In this document: in pieces, positions 9,130 to 19,019 of the stretch
Numbering within the stretch: position 1 is the first letter of the stretch
Layout of the letters: each line of letters starts with the position of its first letter
The notes under the pieces: generated by a model
What the model saw: only the letters and a program-made list of their open reading frames with translations
What the model was told of the DNA's origin: nothing
The model's database searches: none
Position numbers and translations under genes: made by a program
Assembly (NCBI GenBank): GCA_963770505.1
Contig: CAVYPR010000003.1
Location: 310,001 to 374,000 of the forward strand
Length of the DNA stretch: 64,000 nt
DNA from: CAVYPR01 sp963770505
GTDB taxonomy: Bacteria; Actinomycetota; Acidimicrobiia; Acidimicrobiales; RAAP-2
Direction of reading: 5' to 3'

Positions 9130-10341
9130 CTACCCTTCCCGCCGGCCCGACCCACGGCCGCGGCCGTGCACCGCGGCGGCCGCCGCGACCACCACGGCGA
9201 AGAGGGCCAGGAGCTGCAGCCCCCGGGCCAGTCCCCAGGTGTCCGAGACCCAGCCCACGAGCGGGGCGCCCGCCACCCACCCCACGTAGCCGGCCGCCGT
9301 GAAGGCCCCGACGGCGGCGGTGGCCCGGCTGGCCTGGGTGGTCACGTGGCTCATGACGAGCGGCCAGAAGAGGGAGGCGCCCGCCGCCCCGATGGCCAGC
9401 CCGCAGGCGGCGGCCACGGCGGCCGGCGAGACCGACTCGAGCAGGATCCCCCCGGCCGCGGCCAGGCCGCCGACCACCAGCGCCACCCGGGCGGAGAGGC
9501 GGCCGAGCAGCGGACCGCCCGCCCCCCGGGTGGTGGCGGCCACCGACTGTCCCACCACGTAGGCCCCGGCCCCCAGCAGGACCCCGGCCGCCAGGTGGGT
9601 GCGCAGGTAGAGGACGCCCCAGGTGTCCACGCCCCCCTCGGTGATCTCGGCCAGGGCGAACACGACGAGGAAGACGAGCAGGCCGTCGACGCGCAGCTGG
9701 GCGAACGGCCCCCGTCGGGGGACACCGGCCGCCCCGGGGTCCGGTGGCGCCGGCGGGCCGTGGGGCCCCCGGCCCTGGCTCCGGTGCGTCCAGATCCCGA
9801 CCCCGACCACGACGACGGCGAGGATCGGCCACATCCACCGCCACGAGGCCCCCAGACCGATGACCAGGCCCGCCGTGGCCGCACCGAGGAGCGCCCCGCT
9901 GTTGAACAGGGCGTGGAAGCGCACGAGGGCGCCCGGGCGGCCGGCCAGACGGCGGGAGGCGGCGGCGTTCATGGCCGTGTCCACGCAGCCGCCCGCCACC
10001 TCGGCCGCGCAGAAGCACGCGGCGAAGACCGGCCACGGGCGGGCCAGGCCGGTGGCCACCAGCAGCACGGACCAGGCGACGAGGGACCCCGCCAGCATCG
10101 GCCCGGTGCCCCAGCGCTCGGCGCGGTGCCCGAGCACGGCGCCGGTCACCGCGGCCAGCCCGACGGCCACGGCCAGCAGCAGGCCGAGGGTGCCGTCGGA
10201 GATGTGGAACGTCTGCTGGACGTCGGCGATGGCCACGGCCCACGTCCCCCAGAACAGCCCGAGGGTGATGAACGACGCCCGCACCGGTCCCGGCGCGGCC
10301 ATCGGCGCATGGTCCGCGGTGCGGGCGCCGGGTCTCGTCAC
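9130..10341 (-). CDS. Major facilitator superfamily transporter
   Basis: The 403-residue protein consists of about 12 hydrophobic helices split by a cytoplasmic loop near residue 200 (HRSQGRGPHGPP). GHRAERWGTGPMLAG between helices 2 and 3 corresponds to MFS motif A. It resembles the fucose/sugar-permease-like or drug-export branch of MFS; the cargo is not known. The GTG start gives a short N-terminal tail, and an alternative ATG lies 13 codons in (MAAPGPVRAS). The start lies close to the thioesterase stop at 10366, so the two may share a transcript. Confidence 0.85.
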   Translation of the reverse strand: MTRPGARTADHAPMAAPGPVRASFITLGLFWGTWAVAIADVQQTFHISDGTLGLLLAVAVGLAAVTGAVLGHRAERWGTGPMLAGSLVAWSVLLVATGLARPWPVFAACFCAAEVAGGCVDTAMNAAASRRLAGRPGALVRFHALFNSGALLGAATAGLVIGLGASWRWMWPILAVVVVGVGIWTHRSQGRGPHGPPAPPDPGAAGVPRRGPFAQLRVDGLLVFLVVFALAEITEGGVDTWGVLYLRTHLAAGVLLGAGAYVVGQSVAATTRGAGGPLLGRLSARVALVVGGLAAAGGILLESVSPAAVAAACGLAIGAAGASLFWPLVMSHVTTQASRATAAVGAFTAAGYVGWVAGAPLVGWVSDTWGLARGLQLLALFAVVVAAAAAVHGRGRGSGRREG

Positions 10342-10365
10342 GGCGCGCCGGGACCGGGACGGCGG

Positions 10366-10809
10366 TCAGCCGCCGGAGGGCGGGCCGGCCTTGGCGATGA
10401 ACTTGGCCGTTGTCACCAGCACGCGGGTCAGCCGGCCGGCGCCGACCAGTCCCGCCTGACCCTCGGAGCTGAGCCGCACCGAGACGGTGAAGACCAGCCG
10501 GCGCCCCTCCACCCGCTCCAGGCTGGCCTCGGCCGAGACGTCCGAGCCCACGGCCACCGGGGCCAGGTGGTCGAACTGGATCCGCGAGGCCACCGTCGTG
10601 CGGCCTGGTCCCAGATGGCCGTCGAGCGCCCGGCAGCTGGCCTCCTCGCAGAGCGCCACCAGCCGCGGCGTCCCGAGCACGGGGACCGCGCCCGAACGAA
10701 GGGCGATCGCCGTGTCCTGGCTCCCCACCGTCATGGGCACGGTGGCCGAGAGCCCCGGGGCCAGCCCCGGGTCTACCTGCTCGGAAGCCTCGGACCGGAC
10801 GCGGGGCAC
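10366..10809 (-). CDS. Hotdog thioesterase, FlK-like
   Basis: The 147-residue single-domain protein matches the fluoroacetyl-CoA thioesterase (FlK) type of hotdog fold. GTPRLVALCEEASCRAL carries the expected Thr and Glu, and the His falls in QFDHLAPVAVGSDV. Most relatives are general acyl-CoA thioesterases, so hydrolysis of a small acyl-CoA is the best guess. The GTG at 10809 is used because the frame has no better start and the tldD start at 10829 lies only 19 nt away, leaving room for overlapping divergent promoters. Confidence 0.8.
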   Translation of the reverse strand: MPRVRSEASEQVDPGLAPGLSATVPMTVGSQDTAIALRSGAVPVLGTPRLVALCEEASCRALDGHLGPGRTTVASRIQFDHLAPVAVGSDVSAEASLERVEGRRLVFTVSVRLSSEGQAGLVGAGRLTRVLVTTAKFIAKAGPPSGG

Positions 10810-10815
10810 GACGGG

Positions 10816-10821
10816 TACGAT
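10816..10821 (+). promoter_or_regulatory. -10 box for leaderless tldD mRNA
   Basis: TACGAT ends 7 nt before the GTG at 10829 and there is no ribosome-binding site. It sits in the 19-nt gap to the divergent thioesterase gene, so RNA polymerase sites for the two genes must overlap. Confidence 0.55.
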
Positions 10822-10828
10822 ACCGCCC

Positions 10829-12284
10829 GTGCACGACGCCCCCCGGCCCGCTGACCGTTCCGGCGGCCGGGAGCGGGCGGCCGCCGTCGAGGGGCCGCTC
10901 GTGGCCCCCCCGGTCCTCGAGCGCGTGCTGGCCGCGGCCCTGGCCCGGGGCGGGGAGATGGCCGAGGTGTTCGCCGAGGACCGCCAGTCCACCGGGGCCG
11001 TCCTGGACGACGGCCGCATCGAGGAGCTCTCCTCGGGTCGCGAGCGGGGCGCGGGCATCCGGGTGGTGGTGGGGGAGACGACCGGCTTCGCCCACACCGC
11101 CGACCTCTCCGAGGCGGGCCTCCTGGCGGCGGCCGAGGCGGCCTCCGCCGTGGCCCGGGAGGGCGGTGGCGGGGCGCGCACCGTCTCCCTCGAAGCGCGC
11201 CGGCCGGCCACCCCGCGGGCCGAGATCCTGCCCTCGGGGGTGGCCAAGGCGGCCAAGCTCGAGCTCCTGGCCCGGGCGGACGAGGCGGCCCGCTCGACCG
11301 CCGACGCCGTCTCCCAGGTCCAGGCCGGCTACGGCGACTCCCGCCGCCGCATCCTGGTGGCCCGCTCCGACGGCCTGCTGGCCGAGGACGACCAGGTGCG
11401 CACCCGCTTCAACGTGGTGTGCGTGGCCACCGGGGACACCGGCATGCAGACCGGCTACGAGAGCGTGGCCCGGACCGTCGGCTTCGAGGTGTTCGAGGAG
11501 GCCGACGTGGAGGAGCTGGCCCGCACCGCGGCCAACCGGGCCCTGTCGAAGCTCTCGGCCCGCCCGGCGCCGTCGGGCGAGGTGCCGGTGGTGCTGGCCG
11601 GGGGGAGCGGGGGGATCCTCTTCCACGAGGCCTGCGGCCACGGCCTGGAGGCCGACCACATCGTGAAGGACGCCTCGGTCTACGTGGGCCAGGTCGGCCA
11701 GCAGGTGGCGAGCCCGCTGGTCACCCTGGTCGACGACGGGACGGTGGCCGGGGAGTGGGGCAACTTCGCCGTCGACGACGAGGGCCGCCCGGCCGCCCGC
11801 AACGTGCTGATCGAGAACGGCGTGCTCACCGACTACCTCTGGGACTGGCTGCGGGCCCGCAAGGAGAGGCCGGGCCTCGTCGGGCAACGGCCGGCGCCAG
11901 AGCTACCAGCACCTGCCCATGGTGCGGATGACCAACACCTTCCTGCTGGCCGGCGAGGAGGACCCCGACGAGATCGTGGCCCAGACGCCCAGCGGGGTCT
12001 ACGTGGCCAAGCTCGGCGGCGGCCAGGTCAACACGGCCACCGGGGACTTCGTCTTCGGCACCACCGAGGCCTACCTCATCGAGGACGGCAGGATCACCGA
12101 GCCGCTGCGCGACGCCAACCTCATCGGCAACGGGCCCGAGGTGCTGCGCCGGATCGACGCCGTGGCCACCGACTTCGCCATGACCCCGGGCACCTGCGGC
12201 AAGGACGGGCAGAGCGTGCCGGTCGGCTGCGGCCAGGCCACCCTGCGCATCACCGGCGTGACCATCGGGGGCACCGCGGCGTGA
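10829..12284 (+). CDS. tldD: TldD metalloprotease subunit (one frameshift as sequenced)
   Basis: TldD pairs with TldE to form a zinc protease that degrades or matures small unfolded peptides. The zinc motif HEACGHGLEAD (HExxxH) is at about residue 267. The frame opened by GTG at 10829 runs to about 11866. It then needs one base removed (the A at 11867) to continue with SSGNGRRQSYQHLPMVRMTN and finish with TPGTCGKDGQSVPVGCGQ. Both halves match TldD closely, so the break is either a sequencing insertion or very recent. The stop overlaps the tldE GTG (GTGA at 12281), which implies translational coupling. Confidence 0.9.
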
Positions 12285-13638
12285 GCGAACTGCTCGAGCT
12301 GGCCGAGTCCGTCGTCGGCCGGGCCAGGGCGGGCGAGGAGGTCGAGGTGTACGTGGCCCGGGGCCACGACACCGAGGTCCGCGCCTACGACGGCGCAGGT
12401 CGAGTCGCTGTCCTCGGCCACCTCGGCCGGGGTGGGCATCCGGGTGCTGCTGGCCGGGGCCGACGGCAACCGCCTCGGCTTCGCCTGGGCCGGCTCGCTC
12501 GAGCCCCCGCTGGTGGAGGCGGCGCTGGCCGACGCCCGGGACAACGCCACCTACGCCACGCCCGACCCCCACGTGGTCCTGGCCACCCCCGACGGCGTGG
12601 CGGCGGCCGAGCTGGACCTGTGGCACGAGGGGTTCGCCGCGACCCCCACCGACGCCAAGGTGGAGATGGCGCTCGACCTCGAGCGCCAGGTGCGCGGGGC
12701 CGACCCGCGGGTCCGCCAGGTCGACTCGGCCGACTACGGCGACGGCAGCGTCGAGGTGGCGCTGGCCTCGACCACCGGGATCCGGGCGGCCACCCGGCGG
12801 ACCTCGGCCTTCCTCTCGGTGTCGGCCATCGCCGGCGAGGGGTCGGACACCCAGACCGGCAGCGGCTTCACCGTCGGCCGGGCCGCGGCGGACCTCGACC
12901 CCGACAAGGCGGCGGCCGAGGCGGTCGAGCGGTCGGTGCGCATGCTGGGGGCCGGCAAGGCCCGGTCGGGGCGTTGCACCGTCGTCTTCGACCCCCGGGT
13001 GGCCTCAACGGTGCTGTCCGTGGTCTCCTCGGCCCTCTCCGGCGAGGCGGTGGTGAAGGGCCGGTCCTTCTTCGCCGGCCGGGTGGGCGAGACGGTGGCC
13101 GCACCCTCGGTCACCCTCGTCGACGACCCGACCGACCCCCGCGCCTTCGGCGCCGCCGCCTACGACGGGGAGGGGCTCGCCTGCCGGCGCAACGTGCTGG
13201 TGGAGCAAGGCGTGCTGCGGGGCTTCCTCTACGACACCGTGGCCGCCCGTCGGGCGGGGACCGCCTCCACCGGCTCGGCCGTGCGGGGCGGCTTCGCCGG
13301 GACGCCGGGTGCGGGCTGCCGGGCCGTGGTCCTCCAGCCCGGCACCCTCGGACTCGAAGAGATCCTGGCCGCGGTGGGCGAGGGCCTCTACGTGCAGTCG
13401 GTGACCGGCGTGCACTCGGGCGTCAACCCGGTCAGCGGCGACTTCTCGGTGGGCGCCGAGGGGCTCATGGTCCGCGAGGGCCGGCTGGCCGAACCGGTGC
13501 GCGAGGTGACCGTCGCCTCGACCCTGCAGCGGATGCTGCTCTCGCTCCTCCACGTCGGGGGCGGACATCGAGTGGCTCCCCGGGATCGCCGCCGGCCAGA
13601 CGCTGGCCGTGGGCGACATGCAGCTCAGCGGCAGCTGA
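12281..13638 (+). CDS. tldE: TldE/PmbA metalloprotease partner (two frameshifts as sequenced)
   Basis: This is the non-zinc partner of TldD, about 450 residues once repaired. The first segment, SELLELAESVVGRARAGEEVEVYV, passes into the next frame near 12394, where removal of one G restores QVESLSSATSAGVGIRVLL. The middle carries SAVRGGFAGTPGAG and SVTGVHSGVNPVSGDFSVGAEG, both PmbA landmarks. Near 13557-13561 a G-run is one base too long; correction gives ADIEWLPGIAAGQTLAVG and a stop at 13638. All shifts have the same sign as in tldD. It converges with fmdB, leaving 6 nt. Confidence 0.88.
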
Positions 13639-13644
13639 CGCGGG

Positions 13645-14029
13645 TCAGGTGGTGGAGGCCTTGGCCGCAGCCGACCCGTTCTTCGCGCCGGCCCCCGCCG
13701 AGCTGCCACCCGACGGGCTGCCGCTCCGACGAGCTGTCGCCCGACGAGCTGCCCGTCGACCCGCTCGACTCCTTGGCCGGCGTCGACGGGGATCCCTCGC
13801 CGTCAGCGGCCTTCTTCGCGCCGCCCGCCTCGCCGCCGGACTTGGACGAAGACGAGCGACTGTCGGTCTTGTAGAAGCCACTGCCCTTCAGCACGATGCC
13901 GATCGTGCCGAAGACCTTGCGCAGCGGACCGCCGCAGACTGCGCAGGTGGTGATGGGGTCGTCCGAGAACGACTGCACCACCTCGAGGTGCTGCCCGCAC
14001 TGGGTGCAGGCGTACTCGTAGGTGGGCAT
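13645..14029 (-). CDS. FmdB-family zinc-ribbon protein, Ruc-like heat-shock chaperone (frameshift near end)
   Basis: The start MPTYEYACTQCGQHLEVVQS is the FmdB zinc ribbon, with CTQC (9-12) and CAVC (about 31-34) as zinc ligands. After about residue 60 the chain turns into a disordered Ser/Gly/Lys-rich tail. An extra base near 13725 breaks the tail; the repaired frame ends in AKNGSAAAKASTT with a stop at 13645. The layout is that of mycobacterial Ruc (Rv0991c), a redox-regulated Hsp70 co-chaperone. The CIRCE operator directly upstream supports a heat-shock role. The family call is firm; the Ruc function is inferred from architecture and regulation. Confidence 0.88.
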
Positions 14030-14067
14030 GGTCGCTCCTCGTCGGGTCCGGTGGCCGGGCGCCCCCG

Positions 14068-14094
14068 TTGGCACTCTCCGCCTTTGAGTGCCAA
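14068..14094 (-). promoter_or_regulatory. CIRCE operator (HrcA site) of the fmdB/ruc gene
   Basis: TTGGCACTC, nine bases, then GAGTGCCAA form a perfect 9-bp inverted repeat with exactly the CIRCE 9-9-9 geometry. It differs from the classical TTAGCACTC/GAGTGCTAA by one symmetric change. On the minus strand a TAGACT -10 box (14094-14099) abuts it, so the operator covers the transcription start, about 40 nt before the ATG. HrcA bound here would block the promoter until heat or unfolding stress. Confidence 0.88.
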
Positions 14095-14143
14095 GTCTAG
14101 CAACCGCCGCCGGCATCCCGCCCATGACCGATTCGCTGGGTCC

Positions 14144-14149
14144 TAGAAT
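14144..14149 (+). promoter_or_regulatory. -10 box for leaderless moaC mRNA
   Basis: TAGAAT lies 6 nt before the GTG at 14156 with no Shine-Dalgarno sequence, the clearest -10 of the leaderless type in this window. Confidence 0.6.
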
Positions 14150-14155
14150 CTCCCC

Positions 14156-14647
14156 GTGTCCGATCGGAGCCTGACCCATCTCGACCCCCTCGGCAGCGCC
14201 CGGATGGTCGACGTCTCGCCCCGGGAGCCGACCCACCGCCGGGCGCTGGCCCGTTGCCGGGTCACCATGCTGCCCGACACCACCACCAAGGTGGCCAACA
14301 ACGCCATCACCAAGGGCGACGTGATGGCCGCGGCGCGGATCGCCGGCATCCAGGCGGCCAAACGCACGGCCGACCTCATCCCCATGTGCCATCCGGTGCT
14401 GGTGGGCTCGGTGGCCATCAATTTCTCGATCGGCGACGACTACGTGGAAGTCGAGGCCCAGGTCGAGACGGTCGACCGCACCGGCGTCGAGATGGAGGCC
14501 ATGGCGGCCTGCAGCGTGGCCGCCCTCACCGTCTACGACATGTGCAAGTCCGCCGACCGCACCATGACCATCGAGCAGGTCGCCCTCTGGGAGAAGTCCG
14601 GCGGCCGCTCGGGACCCTGGCGGCGGGCCGACCTCGACGGCATCTGA
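14156..14647 (+). CDS. moaC: Cyclic pyranopterin monophosphate synthase MoaC
   Basis: The 163-residue product has the MoaC signatures KGDVMAAARIAGIQAAKRT (about residues 54-72), LIPMCHPVLVG, GVEMEAMAACSVAALTVYDM and the catalytic lysine in DMCKSADR. MoaC converts the MoaA product into cyclic pyranopterin monophosphate in molybdenum cofactor synthesis. No other moa gene is adjacent. The GTG at 14156 is fixed by the -10 box 6 nt upstream; MVDVSPREPTHRRALA, where homology begins, follows about 16 residues in. It converges with the polyproline-repeat gene. Confidence 0.95.
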   Translation: MSDRSLTHLDPLGSARMVDVSPREPTHRRALARCRVTMLPDTTTKVANNAITKGDVMAAARIAGIQAAKRTADLIPMCHPVLVGSVAINFSIGDDYVEVEAQVETVDRTGVEMEAMAACSVAALTVYDMCKSADRTMTIEQVALWEKSGGRSGPWRRADLDGI

Positions 14648-14700
14648 CCGCCCCGGCGGCACCCCGGTCGGGGTAGGCGCCCAGGCATCCCCGCCCTGGG

Positions 14701-16314
14701 TCAGCGCTTGCGGCGGCCGGCCCGGGCGAAGAAGTCGGGAGTGATCAGCGGCGGAGGCCCATCCCCCGACGTGGTCTTGGTCGGAGTGCCCTTGGCCATG
14801 GGAGCCGGCGCACCCCCCAATGCGTCGTTGCCGACGAAGTCGTTCGGCAGGAACGCGGACTGGGCCGACGGCAGAAGAGGAGGCGGTGCGTCACCTGTTG
14901 CGCCCGCTGCATCAAACCCCGGGGGTGGCGGCGGCGCATCGGCGGGCGTGTCGAACCCGACGTCGAACACGTCGGTGGCCATCGGGCTGGCGGAGCCGGA
15001 CGGAGGCGGTGGTGGCGGGTCCTCGGGCTGGAAGGCCCCCCCAAGCTCCGTGGGCGAGAACACGGGTGGCGCCGGAGGCGGGGGAGTCCCGAGGCCCTGC
15101 TCGCCGAGCAGCTCCTGCGGCGAGAACCCGTTGGTCGTCGCTGCCGTCGGGGCCCCGATGGCAAAGTCACCGGTGAGGTCGGCGGGGTCGAAGCCGGCGG
15201 GAGCCGCCGGGACCGGGGCGGCCGCGTCGCGCTCGGCGACGAAGGACGCCGAGGACAGCACCGGGGGAACGGGCGAGCCCGGGACGACGCTGCCGTTGAG
15301 GGGCTCACCGGGCGCAAAGCCCGGTGGCGGTGCGGCGGGCGGCCAGACGAGGTTGTCTCCGGGCCACTCCGGGACCGAGGGGTCCGGCAGGGGGGGCGGT
15401 TGCGCCTGCCACTGCTCGTCGAATTCCATGCCCTTGGTGGACAGCGACGGGGGTGCCGGCACGGGCGGCACCGTGAGCGCGCCCTCGTCGGCAAACCCGG
15501 TCCCGGGGAACACCGGTGGCGGGAGAGGGGGCGCGGCGTGCGCGCCGAAGACGAACCCGTCGTCCACGGTCTCAGGTGAGAACACCGGTGGCGGCGGAGG
15601 GGGCGCGGCGTGCGCGCCGTTCAGGCTCGCGGGCGCAGCGTCACTGGGCGAGTAGGAGGGCGGCGGAGGAGGCGCCACCGGCATGGCGAAGGTCTCTTCA
15701 AAAGTTGGTCCGCCCGACGCGAACCCGGGTGGAGGCGGCGGAACGAGCGTCTCTGCACCCGGAGTCGTTGAGAACCCCGGAGGCGGCGGCGGCGGAATCG
15801 GTGAACCGAAGGCGTCGCTCTCGGCAAGCGTAGGAGACGCGAATCCCGGGGGGGGTGGAGGTGGCGGCGCCAGGTCCACCTCTGGTGCAGTGTCAACCGC
15901 CCATACGCCGGGCACTTCGGGTGGCAGGTAGGAGAGCGGTTCGGGTGCTCCATTCATCAATCCGGCCGACGCTCCCACCACCATGGCCGTCATACCCGGT
16001 GGCGGCGGGGGGGGCGCGGCACCGGCTCCTGCGTCGCCGGGGAAGGCGGCGTCGGAAGGGACGGCAAACCCTGGGGGAGGTGGTGGAGGGGCGAGCGCCG
16101 GGGTCCCCGGACCGACGGCCGCGGCCTGGGGCCCGCTCGGCAGCTCCGCGCGCAACTGGGACACGGTCCGGGCAAGCTCGTCCTGCATCTGCTCGACACG
16201 CACGAGGCGCTCGAGGACCTCCTCCCATAATTTCGCCGACGACAAGGCCACTGAGCGAACGAGATCGGCAGTGTCATCGGCGCCGTAGCCAGTGCTTGCA
16301 TGCTGCGTGGTCAT
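14701..16314 (-). CDS. Polyproline-repeat protein with N-terminal coiled coil, unknown function
   Basis: I do not recognise this 537-residue protein. Residues 1-60 form a charged amphipathic helix (LWEEVLERLVRVEQMQDELA), a likely coiled coil. The rest is about 15 units of a run of four to seven prolines followed by GF, VF or SY and then an acidic, aromatic-containing linker, such as APPPPPPGFAVPSD. The C-terminus is ITPDFFARAGRRKR, a basic tail that looks conserved. There is no signal peptide or membrane helix. So many proline runs would stall ribosomes without EF-P. GGGAGGGAAG precedes the ATG. It is divergent from the prepilin gene across 336 nt, which hints at a cytoplasmic scaffold for the pilus machine; that is inference only. 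Confidence 0.8.
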   Translation of the reverse strand: MTTQHASTGYGADDTADLVRSVALSSAKLWEEVLERLVRVEQMQDELARTVSQLRAELPSGPQAAAVGPGTPALAPPPPPPGFAVPSDAAFPGDAGAGAAPPPPPPGMTAMVVGASAGLMNGAPEPLSYLPPEVPGVWAVDTAPEVDLAPPPPPPPGFASPTLAESDAFGSPIPPPPPPGFSTTPGAETLVPPPPPGFASGGPTFEETFAMPVAPPPPPSYSPSDAAPASLNGAHAAPPPPPPVFSPETVDDGFVFGAHAAPPLPPPVFPGTGFADEGALTVPPVPAPPSLSTKGMEFDEQWQAQPPPLPDPSVPEWPGDNLVWPPAAPPPGFAPGEPLNGSVVPGSPVPPVLSSASFVAERDAAAPVPAAPAGFDPADLTGDFAIGAPTAATTNGFSPQELLGEQGLGTPPPPAPPVFSPTELGGAFQPEDPPPPPPSGSASPMATDVFDVGFDTPADAPPPPPGFDAAGATGDAPPPLLPSAQSAFLPNDFVGNDALGGAPAPMAKGTPTKTTSGDGPPPLITPDFFARAGRRKR

Positions 16315-16650
16315 GTACTTCCCTCCCAGGCCGGTTTCCCGCCGGCTACGCCGGGTGCGGGGAATGCCTCCGGCCCATTCGACGGGTTGACCACTCCCCT
16401 TCCCGAGAGCGGCCTCGGGTGCCAGCGTACCGGAGAATTGGGCAAAAATCGATAATTAGTCAGAGTTCCGTCCGCTTGGGACAGGAGATCTCGTACGCAC
16501 GGAGAGCGTGATCTGCGGTTCCTCTCTGGCAACAAATAAAAAAAGTTGTTGTCTTTGTGTTGACATTGCCCTACACTCGTGCCGCGGGCCGATGGGGCCC
16601 GCGATTCATAGACCAATCGAGGGCCACTGAGCCCGAGAGGGGGAAGACAA
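16315..16650. other. AT-richer divergent intergenic region between polyproline gene and prepilin
   Basis: This 336-nt spacer holds the control signals of two divergent genes. It has an A/T-rich patch (AACAAATAAAAAAAG near 16530-16545) next to the prepilin promoter, which could act as an UP element. I see no gene in it. Confidence 0.6.
16549..16577 (+). promoter_or_regulatory. Candidate prepilin promoter
   Basis: TTGTCT (-35, 16549-16554) and TACACT (-10, 16572-16577) are separated by 17 nt and preceded by an A-tract. A leader of about 65 nt runs to the ATG at 16651, with GAGAGGGGGAAG as ribosome-binding site. Confidence 0.5.
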
Positions 16651-17299
16651 ATGCTGGAAAGCAAAATGCTGGCTCGCCTGCGGGCCGTGCGGGAGATGTT
16701 TGGCCGCACGGGCGAGGGCGACGAGAGTGAGACTGAAGGTGGTTTCACCCTTATCGAGCTCATGGTTGTGCTCTTGATCATGGGTATCCTGCTGGCCATC
16801 GCCATCCCGACGTTCCTCAGCGTGACCGGAGGGGCAAAGAAGACGTCGGCGCAGCAGAACCTGACCAACGCCATGACGTCGGCGACGGCGAATTACACGA
16901 ACAATGACGCGTCGTTCCCGACGAAGACAGCCCCGAACACAGCCACAGTGACAACTACGAAGCTGGAAACTGCCTTGGGTACGACACAGGCGTCCATCAC
17001 CTTCATGGGAGCGCAACATTCTCCTGCAAGGGGCAAGAACGTCATCGGCGTGGACGAGGTCAACAAGAACGTCGTCGTGTTCACGGCAGTTGACGGTGAT
17101 GGATTCTGCTGGGTGGGGGCGCTCAACGAGACCTCCACCCCATACCGCACCGGGGTCCACAGTCCTGGGGCAGTCATTCACCGCCACAACGAATGCCATC
17201 ACAGCCGCTACAACCCCAGGGACATGCATGCCGGGCAAATACGTACACAGGAGGAACATGAAGGCGAACTTCGGCACAATCAAGACACCTGTGAACTAA
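16651..17299 (+). CDS. Type IV prepilin, major pilin candidate (frameshift in C-terminal part)
   Basis: A 29-residue charged leader ends at the prepilin peptidase site EGG/FTLIELMVVLLIMGI, with Glu at mature position 5 and a hydrophobic N-terminal helix. The globular part runs to ACCTCCACCCCATACCGC near 17149. One G too many in the GGGG run at 17152-17155 then throws the frame. After repair the protein continues GSTVLGQSFTATTNAIT, then CMPGKYVHRRN, and stops at 17299, giving about 215 residues. The unrepaired frame would read through the strong terminator at 17320, which argues for the repaired end. A cysteine in FCWVGAL and one in GTCMPG could form the usual pilin C-terminal disulfide. It has its own promoter and terminator, as expected for an abundant pilin. 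Confidence 0.85.
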
Positions 17300-17319
17300 C
17301 AGACACTCTATCTGAGTAC

Positions 17320-17353
17320 GCAAAGGGGCCCCGCGTAGGCGGGGCCCCTTTGC
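17320..17353 (+). terminator. Rho-independent terminator of the prepilin gene
   Basis: A perfect 15-bp stem (17320-17334 with 17339-17353) closes a GTAG loop and is followed by a T-rich stretch. It starts 20 nt after the repaired prepilin stop. Confidence 0.92.
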
Positions 17354-18658
<1,305 letters not shown>

Positions 18659-19009
18659 TCAGCAGCTTGCCGGGGACCCGGGAGGGGGTGGCGAATTCGT
18701 TGGATCGAAAGGATCGCGCTGAGCGCCGCATGCGGGGACAGTCGTGTTCGTCGTCGTCGCAGTCGACGTGGTAATCGACCCTTTGGATCCGGTAGACGAT
18801 TTGGTCACCCGGGACTCGACGACGCTTCCGTGGGAGGTGGGACTGGAGGTCTGCCCGGCACCATTGCAGCCGGCCATCAACGTGCCCACGACCACCAGTC
18901 CGCAGATGGCCGCCGCAGCGCGACCGCGTCCGGTTCGTGCCTCGATGAATGAAGATGAGCGATCTTCAGGTGCCGGTGGGCGTCGAGTACCTCCATGACG
19001 GACGTGCAA
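18659..19009 (-). CDS. Small putative lipoprotein downstream of pilO (possible PilP-like role)
   Basis: A basic region (RTGRGR) is followed by the hydrophobic stretch AAAAICGLVVVGTLMAGC, a good lipobox with the lipidated cysteine at about residue 48 of the open frame. After a Ser/Thr-rich linker comes CGAQRDPFDP, which recalls the DPF/NPF motif of PilP-type pilus assembly proteins. The TTG start is poor and the frame ends early at 18659. Because pilO, pilN and pilM just upstream are all broken by single-base shifts, both ends of this gene are probably misread. It lies 11 nt after the reconstructed pilO stop on the same strand. The PilP link is a guess from position and motif. Confidence 0.5.
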   Translation of the reverse strand: MHVRHGGTRRPPAPEDRSSSFIEARTGRGRAAAAICGLVVVGTLMAGCNGAGQTSSPTSHGSVVESRVTKSSTGSKGSITTSTATTTNTTVPACGAQRDPFDPTNSPPPPGSPASC

Positions 19010-19019
19010 CTTCCCTCTT

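Noticed and set aside
14675..14700. CCCAGG/CCTGGG hairpin between moaC and the polyproline gene as a terminator
   Set aside because: The stem is only six base pairs, with a long loop and no T-run.
14708..15655. Glycine-rich open frame (GGGGG repeats) on the plus strand opposite the polyproline gene, resembling a PE_PGRS protein
   Set aside because: It has no ribosome-binding site or promoter and begins where the minus-strand gene ends. The minus-strand gene has a good start, a coiled coil and a structured C-terminus, so the plus-strand frame is its complement.
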